In this document: positions 33,906 to 46,400 of the stretch, in pieces | Numbering within the stretch: the stretch's first letter is position 1 | How the letters are laid out: each line of letters starts with the position of its first letter | Assembly: GCA_963969395.1 (NCBI GenBank) | Contig: OZ017803.1 | Location: forward strand, 6,200,001 to 6,264,000 | From: Pseudoscleropodium purum | Lineage: Eukaryota; Streptophyta; Bryopsida; Hypnales; Brachytheciaceae | Length of the DNA stretch: 64,000 bases | Reading direction: 5' to 3' | Translations under genes and position numbers: made by a program | The notes under the pieces: model-generated | Databases searched by the model: none | What the model saw: the letters and a program-made list of their open reading frames with translations, nothing else | Told to the model about the DNA's origin: nothing

Positions 33906-35482
33906 TCGTAGTTCAGGGCAGCTACAAATCTACAAGAGGCTCTTTGTTGCTGACTTCAAAGCGCAGTTGCGTTGTACATGCAGTTAGTATCATGATAGCC
34001 AGGGACTAAAGCTTAAGGCACAATCCCACTACAGGAGGAGCACACCAAAGTGCAGTGTACTCAGCTGTGTACTGTACAGTGCAAGGTGCCGGTCGCCCAC
34101 CAGGAATTGACAACCGGAAACTGTACTAGGCGTTTCCCAGGTGTGGGATTTTGCCAAGGCTCAGTTTTTGAGTACCAACAGCTTCAGCACTGTACCTAAG
34201 AACCTAGCTAGTACTCAAAATTTCTCACTGGTGTAGCTAGCTTGGATTGACGCAATTGGCCTCCAAGTGTCCGTAGCGGAAAATACAGATGCCATGCAAG
34301 CTCAAACTCACGACCTCAAGAAAGCTAGGAAGAATTTGACTGTTGAACTCATCATCGATCCTTCTGCCAAGATGAGGCTAACTGCTGCACATCTATCGAA
34401 ATCATCAAAGTTGTTCTAGAAACTGGTGGATGTTAATCAAGCTGGACTTATGTTGAGTTGCTGTTGTTGCTGGGAGCGGATTTCGCTGGCGTTGTGCTCT
34501 GTCTCGTGCTCCAGCAGCGAGCAAAATTCGATTTTGACACGCTGCGAATACACTCCTCGATTTTATGTCACTGGCGGCACGTTTTTATGAGCAATTGGAA
34601 ACTCGTAATATTTTAAGCTGGTGCATTTCAGAGTGCCGAAAGCGTTGGACGTCAATGTAGCGGAATTGGCGTGACTTGAACGGCGAGGACTGAAACGTAA
34701 TTCTACACCAGTCCTAGATTGTAAAGATTTGTGCAGATGAAAGCCACAATCTATGGAGACCAAAATTGCGCCAAATAAGCGGAATTGATTTGTGTGGGTG
34801 TCCAGAATCTCAGTCACGTGTGTTTTAATGGCAACTTGGAGCCCCAGAATTGTGACAAGAGCTCTAAATTCCTATATAGATTTGAAGTTTAAGTCCGGCA
34901 ACTCAAAAGTGCTCCAGTTTTTTGTTTGGGTGCTTCAAGTCTGGGTCAATTCCTTGTTGGTAAACCCTTTTCCATTGGGCACTCACTGATCTCGTGGACT
35001 GCTCGAGTATGCCCATTACGATCCATGATGAAAAATACGGCAAAAGAAATTCAAACGGCCTTGGGTACGTTATGAAACGCAGAAGTGTCTTACTTGTGAT
35101 CATGAAAGTCAGTGTAAAAGCTTTGGAAAAAATAGTGGACGGCGACGTACTAAACAGCCCAAGGAATGTACTTATGAGGCCGGGTGACACGACTTCGCAC
35201 TAGCTTCGACAAGTCTTCCTCGTCAACAAGCGTGTGAACCTCAGCTCCCAGGAAAAGCATGATGTCTGGTTGACTTGAGAGAACTGGAGAAACGTTTTTG
35301 AAATCTGATCTCAAGGTTTAGTTTGTATCATCCAAATAGCAAAAATAATGATTATAACGTTGGTCTTGTTGTAGTAGCCATGTCATGTGGGGCGGAGTAC
35401 AGCACGGTAGCATGTCAAGATGTTGCTTACAGTGCTGGTTGCCCTGTTAACACCACCCTGGCGTCCTATACTGTAATGTACG
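33906..35482. other. Intergenic DNA with an unassigned open segment
   Basis: One plus frame is open from 34237 to a TAG at 34417-34419 (60 codons, without a start codon near its beginning) and reads like protein (AENTDAMQAQTHDLKKAR, then LTVELIIDPSAKMRLTAAHL). I do not recognise it. About 34600-34800 is shared with 32500-32660 and, in reverse orientation, with 42290-42470. No complete gene is supported. Confidence 0.35.
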
Positions 35483-36415
35483 TTAACCTCTGAAGAACCT
35501 AGGCCTTGTTTTTGTCAAAAAAAACACACTCAAAATTGCCATTTCTATAGCAAAAAGTTAAAAATTAAAATTTTTTTTTTTCCCCACATCTAATCATAGG
35601 ATCTTGCACTTGATTAGTATGAGAATGTGCAAAAAAGAATTCAGAATTTCTGACCTTCGAGATTGCAAGATATTTGCGTTTAAAGTAAAAAAAATAAAAA
35701 AAAGCTTTTCAACACATTGTGGGACTAGATTTTTTGACTTTGAACATTTTTAACTTAAAATTTTTGCACTACAGACGGAGCTTTGAGCTTTAAACCTTTA
35801 TAGAGGAGAATTGAGTTGAGAGTTTAGCAAAAAATTCAAAAATTCAAAAAAACTTAATTTTTATCATTTAAAAAATTGTTAAGTAGATATGGATACAACA
35901 TAGAAGAAAAATCTAAATTATGATTATTTTTAAAATAGAATTAAAATGCACTAATTCCAATGGTGAGATTGTTCTAGCAAGCAAAATAAACCATGTCAAA
36001 ATTTTTTTTTTTAAGAATTGTATTCAGAAATTAATCCTACAATTTATTTTTTCAAAAAGATATTTTAATTGCCCAAGAAACAAAGATTGTCCATAACTTT
36101 CTCATAACAAATTCAAATGGAATAAATCAAAGTTTTACATGTAGACAAAAATATAGTCTATGAAAAAAAAATTTAAATTTTAAATTTAAATTTTTTAAAT
36201 ACATTTTTTGTTGTCCCTTGTCCTTTATTTTGAGCTTGTTTGGGCATAATTTTTGTTCCGAAGCACTGATTGGAAAAAAATTATATTCCCACAAAGCTAA
36301 TCAATTTTTCTATCTTAAAAAAAAATAGAGAAAATGGAGAAAAAATTTCAACCCATAGGTACCTGCCCAAAATCCCATTTGTCCCCCAAAGGAACAGTGG
36401 TCTTTTAGGGGTTAA
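35483..36415 (+). mobile_element. TTAA-flanked non-autonomous element, subfamily I
   Basis: It begins TTAACCTCTGAAGAACCTAG and ends GTGGTCTTTTAGGGGTTAA. It is 933 bp, co-linear with 14634-15562 (CATTTCTATAGCAAA, GATTGCAAGATATTTGCGTT, TTTGCACTACAGA, CCCATTTGTCCCCCAAAGGA). The left terminus is more decayed than the right. No ORF. Confidence 0.85.
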
Positions 36416-36769
36416 GGTGGACACCTGCCCCAAACCCCCTACTTTTTGCTATTGTGCCTATTTATTATAACATATAGTTAGATTGGTCAAATTTTCATAT
36501 TATTTTTTTTGTTGGCAAGTTGGTAAGTTGGTAAGCGAAACGAGGTTTCAACACACTAAAGAATGCAACATTTGGATCCCATATGCAAAAATTATGAAGG
36601 ATCAAAATTTATTTTGGTAGATGTTCTAAAATTGTTTCAACATATGTGCATATTGATTTGGAGATGCACTTAGAGTGATGATGAGGGTTTGGGGTTAGTC
36701 ATAAGTGGTGCATTTGGGGTCACGTTGATGTTGCATTGTGATCAACATGTAATATGAGCCATCTTTTGG
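36416..36769. other. Intergenic DNA, nothing recognised
   Basis: AT-rich, no coding or repeat signal that I can define. Confidence 0.5.
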
Positions 36770-37215
36770 GTGGATAGTGACTTACAATGCTCACTATCCA
36801 CTCAAAAGTGACTTATAGTGCTCATTTTTGGGTTTTCGAGATTTTAAAATTTTCATTTGCAAACCTCCATCCCCCTCCCCCCTCTTGTAATTTTCAAAAT
36901 CCAACATAGTGATAATCAATATAGGATAATTCCTCTCGTATCTATATCCAATATTATATTCGTATTTGATACCTATATTCAATATTCATCCTATATCCAC
37001 ATCTAATATTGTGTATGTAACTAGTATTTATTTTGTATTTCATATTTTAATGGCTCAAATTAAATCTTACAAGATCAACAGCTTGTGATTTTTTGAGAAA
37101 TCAATGGTAATTTTGAGGGTAAGCATTTTTTCTTAAAAGAAATCAATAGCCTATAAATTTTCTAAGAGAGGGGGGGAAACTAATGCCAAACAGGGGGGAG
37201 CCATCTTTTGAGAGG
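36770..37215. repeat. Dispersed element related to 4890-5755
   Basis: The left part has TAGTGACTTACAATGCTCACTA and C-rich runs. Then comes a short TATCCAATATTATATTCG-like array (about 36940-37010) and the right block with AAGATCAACAGCTTGTGATT, TTTTGAGAAATCAATGG and GGGGGGGAAACTAATG. The array here is far shorter than in the copy at 4890-5755. Confidence 0.65.
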
Positions 37216-37434
37216 ATAGTGATCAACATAAATTCAATCAAATGTTGAATGTTTTGTTGAAATTATGAAGTATGCTTGTATAAATGTGACCAATTAGTCT
37301 GCTTGTCAAAATGGTGATAAGAAGGTTGAAATGGATGAAAATTTGATGAAATGAATGTAAATTCTTCCAATAGATGAAAAATAATGAAATTCCAAATAAA
37401 TTGAAATTGAAATGTTTTTAATACCTTGGCTAAG

Positions 37435-38367
37435 TTAACCCCTAAAGGACCAAATTGTGTTTTTTGACAACATAGTGATTTTGGGTAGCTCACTACGAAT
37501 GGAATTTTTATTCTTTTTTGTTGAAATTTTCTCAAAACATGTGTCCGAGGAGTAGCTTTAAGGCCCAACAATTTTCATAACTTTTAACTACGTGGTTATA
37601 AAGTTATTGCATGATATGTAATTTTCAATGCTCAATAGGCAGTCCAAAAATTTCTTAAGAAATCACTTTTTTCAAAAATAAAAATTTGAAATTGATTTTT
37701 TAGATTTTTATATATGTGGAAAGCTTTTGATCATTCCATTTTGATTTATGAGATGAAAGTTATGAGGTGTTCTAGATTGCAGGTAGTTATGGATTCCCTA
37801 TTTTAAAATATACTTTGGAGTCCTTTATTTAATTCAATTTTTAATATTTTTTGAAAAAAAAGAAAAACATGTGATGTAGGTTGTTTATTAATACACTAAA
37901 ACCTTTGGAATTGGAAATTTTCCATTTTTATAATAAAAATTTAAATAACTTAGTGTTTTAAATCATTTTGTACTTCTTTCTACCTACTATTTTTTTCGTA
38001 TATGTTGTGCAACTCCAAACCTAAAATTTTTCAAGAATGTAGCCAACTTGCTATGAAGAATGAATCCAAAGAAGCACCACCATTTTGAACATTTAATCAT
38101 ACAAATATGACCTTGTGAAGTGCAACTGCCTATATTTTCACAGGGTCCAAAAAATGATTTTTGTCACTTCAAACGTTAATATCTTGCAATCTACATGGTG
38201 AATAATTTTGAAATTTTTTCTACATCTTTTCAAACTAGTTAACTACAAGATCCTATGGATAAATGTTTCCAAATTTTTTTTTAATCTAAAATTTGGTGCT
38301 TGTATTAGAAATGACGTTTTTGTGAATGTTTTTGGTGAAAACATAGTCTTTGACCTTTAGGGGTTAA
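37435..38367 (+). mobile_element. TTAA-flanked non-autonomous element, subfamily II (best-preserved copy)
   Basis: It begins TTAACCCCTAAAGGACCAAA and ends TTTGACCTTTAGGGGTTAA. It is 933 bp, with intact TTAA at both ends and a 14-bp inverted terminus. Its right end is homologous to the left end of subfamily I in reverse orientation, so the two subfamilies share an ancestor. The only longer frame (minus 37263-37571) shows no transposase motif. Confidence 0.88.
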
Positions 38368-39375
38368 AAATAAAACATTTTGTCAACTATGTATTAGAAC
38401 ATAGAATATTCAGGGTATTTCTTTATTACTTGAGACCATATTTTTACTATTTGATATCTTTGGTAATATTGTTAATTGCCCAATTTGTTATTTCTTTGGA
38501 TTAGATCTTAGGTGGATAATCTCAATGGTTGGATCATTTTTAGTCATGTGAATTTGGGTTTTCAAAACAATAAAAATCATTCCATGGACCTTAATAAGAG
38601 CCTCTATTGACCAAAATTTGTTTTTTTCATTTTTGATTATGCTCTAGAAACTTTGGTTTTATTTATTTTTAATAGTTTTAGGAGAAATTTTGCCTTTTCC
38701 CATTGACATAATTTAATACATTTGATTTTATAGATTATATGTACATGGGAAGATTGGAATCATTCTATTTTTATTGGTGAAATAAAATTCATGCATTCCT
38801 TAATGAAAATAGTATTTGAATTTCATTTTGAACTAAATTTATGGTAGTCTTAAAAGAATAACAAACATTGGATATAAATTGCAACATTTTTACTATTGAG
38901 ATTGACATTTTCCAATTAAATTTTTGACTTGCTAGCACTTCAATCTTTCTCTTCAATATGTGCAAATGTACAACCTTCTATTTAAAAAAAAAATCAAGAA
39001 TTGATATGAAGTATTTTATCAATAAATATTTTTATGTATTATCAACCTTACATAATTCTCAATATGAAATTTTCTTCCTTAGGTTGCAGGACATACAAAA
39101 TTCTTAATAAATATTTCTTAAATAAAATTGCGCATCCAAGTTGGATTGTTGCCTTGTTTTTGAAATTCAAGTGTTATGATCTTGAAATAGGTAAGGATTT
39201 CTATTCTAAATTTTTATGAAGACATAATTCAAAAAATTAAATAAATTTTATTTAATATCTTAATATATTATAAAAGCAATTATTTTTTATTAAAGAAAAA
39301 AAGACAAAAAAAAATTAATTGATTGTTTTCATAAGAAATTAGCTAAGATAGCTTTTCACTTAAAACAACACCTTT
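38368..39375. other. AT-rich DNA with decayed repeat remnants
   Basis: About 38700-38920 carries words found in the interior of the TTAA elements (ATTGAGATTGACATTTTCCA, TTTTTATTGGTGAAAT), which suggests an older, eroded copy. No gene is seen. Confidence 0.4.
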
Positions 39376-39675
39376 CATTAGAAGTTTTTTAAGGGTCTGC
39401 GAGGGTTGTGAGTTCCTTGATGTTTTTTGACTTTGCAAACTTGCCAAAATTTGTTGCTTAACGTGGTAGAACGATTTCCACATCATTTTCCAAAAAAAAA
39501 TTAAATTTTTTTTTCAACTTTGCTTTTCATTTTAAGAAATTTAGTTTAATTTAGTTTCATTTTTTTTTTTTAAAGAATTTTTTTTGATGACATGGAGTTC
39601 TTTTTATTGTAGGGGGGAATTGTGGGGAGCACCATCTTGAAACGGCTCTCCTGGACCCCTAAAAATCTTCTAATG
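39376..39675. repeat. CATTAGA-type MITE, copy 4
   Basis: The ends are CATTAGAAGTTTTTTAAGGG and CCCCTAAAAATCTTCTAATG. The interior includes GAGGGTTGTGAGTTCC and a TAACGTGGTAGAACGATTTCC block equivalent to the GACGTGGC block of other copies. It is 300 bp. Confidence 0.82.
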
Positions 39676-41714
39676 AATCTAATGGCTAAAATAAAAAATA
39701 TTGAAGTGGCTCATCTAGGGCAATACATCAAGAAAAAATAAACAATTGTTTCAACCTAGAATTTCAATGACAAAGACCAATTCAATAGCTTCATTGGACT
39801 TCTTAATCTTGAATTTGTGGCAAATATACAAATCAAGAGACTCTTCTTGTGATAGATTGATGATGCTTTTAGAGCTAGGTACCCACTTGGGATCTAAAGA
39901 GAATTTTTGTTATGGTGAATCCTCAAAGGACATTTGAGGTCTTAGGAGGGTTGTCTAAATTTGAATTTTAGAATCTTTCTTAAATGGGCATCATGTAACT
40001 TGTTTAAATGAACAATCAATGATGATCTTTTGTTCTTTTCAAGGCTATAGTTGACCTCAAAGTCACTATTCAAATTTTTTTAAACAAACTTTCTAATGCA
40101 AAAATGACAAGTTCAAATTGTGATTCAAAATCCAAGACTTAAATTAATAGATGCATCTTTTGAAAACAAAAAGAGAATGATACCAAATAAGTTAGCATGT
40201 AATTGAGTGCAAAGGGAATTTTCTTGAAGATTTTCTAAAATCCTACCCCTTTGGATTGGGTCTATCATTTAAGGGTTAAGTATCATGGTTTCTTTTATCA
40301 TACCTCTTTCAATATCCTAAGTATTTAAATACTAATACTTAGTCTTACAAGGACTTTGTCAAAAATTGACCACTGGATGACTTTCCAAATCATTATGGAA
40401 ATGAAGGGTGCACTTATTGGTTCAAAAATCAAATCATTTTTAACAAAATACCTTGGTGATAGTTCTCATCCTTGGAGGGGTAAGTTAGGGTCTTCCTTCT
40501 AAAAGAGTTTGTCTCCATGTAATGTTTTCTATGTCTAGCCATTGATAGCACATTTGCACACCTAAAAGAGGGCCACAAAGGATTGACCCCTCTATTACCC
40601 TATGTTTTACCCTTGTAGAAAACCCTGGAATTTTTTTATTTGTCACGTATGATAAAATTTGCAAATTCTAAATTCATATTTGCAATTAGGCTCTAAATTA
40701 CCTGGGGTCATGATGAAATACAAAATTTAAGCGGCACAAAATAGGGGGCAATTTTTGATATTTAGCCTTTGGCGGGGCAACAGAAGGGTCAATCCTCCTT
40801 GGCCCCTAAAAGAGGGCTTGGAACTTTTCATGGTGATAGCCCGAATGGGAACCAACTCATCATAGGCAAAATTGTACTTATGGTGTACATTCCAGTTCTT
40901 AAAATGTGCATCACTAGAAATTTTTTGCCTGTGATGGGTTGGGTGGCATTTAGACTGTCATAGGGTGGTTTACCATATCTCTAACAGAATCAGTGTCTCA
41001 TGTGAGAAAATTTTGAATGTTAAACCTCGTTCCTGTCTTCGTGGCATGAGTGCATTTCATGATTCGATAACGCTATTGTTTCTTATTATGGACGTCTGAT
41101 TAGTATTCGTTATAGCGACCAAACCCCAAGACTGAAAACTGTTGGTTTTCGGTGCAGAAGTGGCCGACAACTAACCGAATTTTGCGGAGGGTTTCGAGCA
41201 GTTCAGGCAGTTTAGACAATGGCAATTTTGACTATAACCTTGTTGGTGCACCTTCTTGTCTAAGAGAGCTTCACCTATTACGAACTCTTTTAAGGTTAGC
41301 TGAGTTAACTGCGACACATAGTCTAAGAACATTACTCATTTTGATTATTTGGGAATTTCAGTATTCATTTTGATTCTGGAATTTAGTGCCATCATATATG
41401 TTTTGTGTCACAATTAGGTCAATGCTACAATCAGGTGCTTGTACCTTGAAAGGTGTTGATTCGTGCTCCTTTGATAGCTCACGAGATTTACCAAATCAAA
41501 ATTACTACACAAATATGACAATCATCCCATCCGTATACCTTGGTTAGTGATATCATTAACTTCCATGTAATGGAACGTAGAATATTACCCTTGCAAACAA
41601 GGCTGGAAGCATCACTCCAGGGAAACTAAATCTCTTGTAAAAGCATATTGGCCTAGAGAGCTAGCTTATACAGCTTCAGGGTGTTGTTGCATTTACAGGC
41701 GTTCTAATAAAAGG
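39676..41714. other. Intergenic DNA
   Basis: No gene is supported. About 40632-40765 is related to 26395-26530. A compact inverted repeat at 40851-40950 is listed separately. From about 41000 the composition becomes less AT-rich and non-repetitive. The C-terminal part of the adjacent broken phosphatase would be expected here on the minus strand, but I could not find its GHVHAYER-type motif. Confidence 0.4.
40851..40950. repeat. Short inverted repeat (arms about 43 bp)
   Basis: The left arm contains CCAACTCATCATAGGCAAAA and the right arm TTTTTTGCCTGTGATGGGTTGG, with flanking partial complementarity (GTGTACATTCC / AAAATGTGCATCAC). A related but degraded unit occurs at 9171-9232. Confidence 0.6.
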
Positions 41715-42692
41715 AGAATGGGGTTGATAGTACATTTATACATGATCACATGAACTCCAGCAAGGAATAATATGATTCGACCCACTTTCCTTGCGAGGAA
41801 TATTCACCTCAATTTGAAAGTAAGAGCGGAATGATTCGACAAAAATTGGAATCACCTCGACGTCATGGTTTCCTTCGGTTTCCATCCAAGGCCCAGCACT
41901 GGCATGAGGCCTGAACAAACTCGTCAAATGAGTCCCAATAACCTAGTAATCAAAATTGAAGAAAAGAGAGTTTTCTATCCTAACCTAGTAATCAAAATTG
42001 CTGAGAAAAACATTAGACCTGATTAGGGTTTCTTGGTCCATCAGGAATTATACATTATCTGAACGAGAAGTGAGATCATTCATAGGAAGGAACTTTACAG
42101 CATGAATCAGGAAAGGATTCTGCTGAATTTGTTGTATGTTCTGATGATATAAGTGCATTGATCGAGGTAATCAACAACAAGTGCAAACGTGATGGGAAAG
42201 TCTGGTCCTTCGTGGGCAGGAGTCTTGAACGTGTATTCGTCGTCAGCACCGTCATATTTGTAGTAATAGGTTGAACTTTGTGCAGTCTAGCAGATGATCG
42301 ATAACAACATGATTTATCTTAATGGATTCGTAGAGTAGAAACGAGAGCGTCGTCAATCTCGTTGAATTGGCGCGATTGTGAGCACCCAAACTTGAGCCAT
42401 TCATCTGCACAAAGCCTTAAAGACTAGGACCAGTATAGGTTTAGGTTTCAGGCTGCGCGCCCTGAAAGTGCCAATTGAAAGTCTTGGAATTTCGCCAATT
42501 GACGTTGCTACTGTCACGTGAAGTTCCGACTGCCGTGAAGGTGTCGTTTCCTGAAAGTAATTCATGCTGTAAGATTGGTGACTTTTTTTTCACATATACA
42601 GCACTCATCCATGAGACTCTCATGTGCTTAGATCCTGCTGATCCATGACACATGCACCTGGTACACATCCAAGCAAGATGACATTTTACCAA
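41715..42692 (-). pseudogene. Broken purple acid phosphatase gene
   Basis: Minus-strand pieces match, in order, the N-terminal half of plant purple acid phosphatases (secreted, dinuclear-metal phosphomonoesterases). They are QVHVS (42660-42646), then HMRVSW (42626-42609), YYYKYDGADDEYTFKTP (from 42268), FPITFALVV, YWDSFDEFVQ, and PHASAGPWMETEGNHD with EVIPIFVESFRSY and ESGS (about 41925-41760). A last piece, LAGVHVIM, ends near 41716. The frame shifts between QVHVS and HMRVSW, between FVQ and PHASAG, and after ESGSN. The metal-binding GDLG region has become DYLDQ and runs into a stop, and the GDxxY block is missing. The GNHD motif survives. A repeat (42290-42470) lies between pieces. No C-terminal half was found. 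Confidence 0.8.
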
Positions 42693-45600
42693 TTTTTCTG
42701 TGACAATAAACGAGGTGATCTCATTAATAACGGCAATGCTCCGAATTTTAGGTCAAAATGGGGCTCTCCAGGCACATCCACACACTCAAAAACTATGCTA
42801 ACACTTAAAGGGCAAAGGATACGTGGTTTGAATTCACCAGTTTGATTGACCAAATTGTGAAAATGATCGAATTCAAATTGTGTTAGATTATATTTCACTA
42901 GAATCAGTGAATTCTATATCATGCGTTTGTAAGAAAATATATCAGTATGGACAAAAGAAAGTTCCCAAATGACCTACTCACAACTGCTAAAAAACATGAG
43001 GCCCAGTTTGGCCTTCTGGATTTAAGCACTGCGACAAGTTTCTCATGACTGTTTTTAGTACTTTTATGTTTCACCATAATCCAACACAGATGTATCAATC
43101 AACACTGCTCTTCGTGCCTCTAATCACAACAACATTTACTCCACTCCTAACTACGTGCACCTTCCTACTTATAAAACAGAAAATTACAGTTTCGAGCACA
43201 AGAATGTTGGGTTTGAAATCAACAGCATGAACTCCAGACTCCTTGAACCCTAATCCCAAGATAAATTAAAGTTCACTTATTGAACTTGAGATTTTCTCTT
43301 GGCTCCATGCCTCCATCCCGGAAAAAAGTTGCCTTCTTAGGCGATGGTCACACATAAAGGTCCCGCATCAGTTACAACAGTGGCCGCCAATATCTGTCAT
43401 CAAAACTGCAAACGGAGAGTTCCATGTCCAAGCCATCCTTCAAACTTGAGCCAATTAATTCTCAAATTCTCTACAAACGAATTACAAATCCAGATTACTG
43501 AGCAAATTATCGCGGAAAACTCTGAATCCAAATGCTTCCAATGAAAAGCCATTTCTGATGCAAGCAATAAAAAAAAAAACCAATCATTACAGCACATCAT
43601 TGCTACGGACTCACTCTGTCGAAGCCATCACCAAATGGTCCGCAGCTCTTTTTCACCTCAAATCTTCCAATAAAATAGAAAAATCACTCCAATCTTACGT
43701 CACGAGGTCGAAATTCAGCACAGTACCACGGCAATTCTACCACGCAAAGATTTCTTATAAAAATGCCAACACCTTGCCACCTGCATCTATTCCATCCGCG
43801 TCATCGCATGAAATTTCACGTAACCCAAAAGAGGCGGAATCGAATTTTTTTTCTATAATGAAAGCTGCTTTCGTATGAGGTTCAAAAACATTTTAAAACA
43901 GAAAGAAACGTTTTAATATAAGCGAATCCTGCAATCGCGATTTGATTCTGACGGGAAGAAGGTTCAAAGCAAACGCCATAAGTCCGAATCCAACGTGTCT
44001 CGACTCTTGAAGGTCTGGGCAGCTCATTTCTTTATCTTTATAGATTTTCCGAAATATTTCTTTCCAAGAAAACGGGGACCGATAGAGCGAGGATTGAGGA
44101 CCAGAGACCGGGGCACAGGGAACATATAACGGGAAACGGGTCAGGATGTTGGGAGATACCTTCGGACAATCCTTCAAAGGACAGTCGGGAACATCCGTTC
44201 ACATTAGGGAACATAGGGAACGAATAGTAGAGCCAATCAGATGGCGTTCGAGTGCATTGAACGACCTAGAGCTAATATACCTCAGCATATGCCATTCCTC
44301 TGATCAAATCGAACGGCCAAGCATGCGATTGCTGAAGGGCGTCGGCGTTTCGATTTGAAGGTGACAGAGAAATTTTGTGAGCGGAATTGGATGGTGGAGA
44401 GTGAGGAGCGCCAGGAATTTCATGTACGTTGGGTTTTGTAACTTCTCGAACGTTTGCACAATTTTTCATGCAGATAGTGTTGTAATTTCTTGTGAGCATG
44501 GCGAGATTGAGAATGGCGAGGTTTGAGCTTTTTGCGATTTTTGGTGGAGAAATGAGTATTTTGATAGTCTTTTGAATTTGATAGCCTTGGTGAATTTGAT
44601 TGCGCATTTCAACTGATAAGAATTTGAGTTCAAAGCCAGTTAAGGCGTGTTCGTTTTCGTTTAACGAAATTGGATTTCAGGATAAGTTGTAAACGATATG
44701 TTGCATCATAGTCATAGGAAGTGGATAGAGTCAGGTTCGTAACTGTTTTAAATTTTTTGCGGAGAGATGAGCAATGAAATTCTAGTGTCTTGGTGCATTG
44801 AGTACTGCTGGAGGCTGTTATGAAGCTTCTTTCGTGGTTTTTATGTTGATCATCTTGGTAGAATTGGAGAATCCGGAAGATTAGCGGACAAGGATTTAAG
44901 TTTTAAGCTGTTAGCTGACTTTTTTGTCATTGCGTAAGCCAGAATGGTTGAAAGAAGTTGTAAAACACAGATGGCAAACCAGTCGACAATCTTAGGTTGT
45001 ATCAGTGTTGGCACACTTCAATCCTTCGTTCTGAAATTTCCAGAATGTTCAAGAGGTGGTTCTTGGTCGCTACTTCTAAGAGCCACTTAATGCATCTAGC
45101 TCAGTCTTATCATTGAACCAGTTGATACTTGATAGCTCCCTCTGAGTTTGTGATGCAATGGCTTTCTTCTTTCCTTCTGTCGCGGTGGTACTTTGGTACT
45201 CTCCTATAATTTCAGTGATAGACCACGACTGTCTTCATTATTTTTTCTTTTATTAGGTACAGTACAAGAATATTTTGCTAGCATGTCTTGGAACGCCTCC
45301 TTTTGACTCACTTCTGTAAGATATCTCAGGGCCCGTCATTTCTGAGTATTATATCCTCTACTAGTATCTCGGAGCTAGATCTGAAGCTGCAGATGGACGA
45401 TCTTCTCAAGATCAGTTTTACGATTTTGTCCGGAGAGTTTCAACTTAGGTCATCACAGATCTTGGATAGTAAGAAAAGAAATTCCTAGAGTATTACGGAG
45501 TGTATTCGTCCGATTGTAATGTATTTGGGAGGTGCAATACAGAGCAGTAACGAAACCTTGATTTTAATTGTATCACCTTAGAATTGGGATTTATATGCAT

Positions 45601-46400
45601 GTTAGTGTAGGACCTAATATGGACGCTCCTTTTGTGCAGCTCTGAAGGAGGAGTCACGTAGCAATACGCCATAAATCGCCCACTTCAATCTTTCCTTCGC
45701 AATGAGGCACTTCCATAGAGTTGCGGCTTTGGAACTGTTGGAATGGTAGAGCATGAAGTGGCGTCGACAGGACAGGTAAGACCTCATCACTTCATGAGTC
45801 ACCACTCCTGAGTTATTGAGGGATGCTATGGTCTTGGCTTAGCTGAAGATTTTCTAATTTTTTGGAAGGTCGAGTATACTAATAGGATAGAGCATTTAGG
45901 ACGACAAAGCGGTGAAGCTCAGCCGGACACATGCCACCGACATCTCCACTATGAAGTCCAAGTCCACTTTGGGGGTGCAAGATTAAGTGTCACCACAGTT
46001 CTTCAATTCTGTTGAGTAAATTAGTACGATACAGTAACATATCAGCCTGCGCTAATTTGAATAGTTTACAAATAGTGCGACTTTGGTAAATTAGTGTCAC
46101 AGACACTGCCTTAACAGGATAAATCAGTGATTTTAATTTTATGCTGCATTCCCATTTCTTGGTAAAGTGAATAGCTATATTGGAGAGATTTTGCACTGTG
46201 AATGTTTGCGGCTGATTTTGGTTTATGGGAATTGATGTCAGAGACCTAAGTTCATGAGAGCTCCAGTAGGTGGGAGTATTGGGTATCGTTCGCTAATAGA
46301 AATTTACGCCTGCCCTGTTTTAATTCATTCCACTAACTTTCTAAAGACAAAGAAGTTTTTTTGTTTGTTGGTGCACAGCCGAGTAGACAATTGAGAAGCC
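42693..46400. other. Region upstream of the PFA-DSP-like gene
   Basis: No protein-coding gene is supported. An exon-like segment at 45640-45775 is bounded by TTTGTGCAG and a strong CAG|GTAAGA donor but has stops in all three plus frames, so it could be a 5' untranslated exon of the gene at 46401. Another possible acceptor (GCACAG) lies about 20 bp before that ATG. Frames at 43344-44607 on both strands show no domain. Confidence 0.4.
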
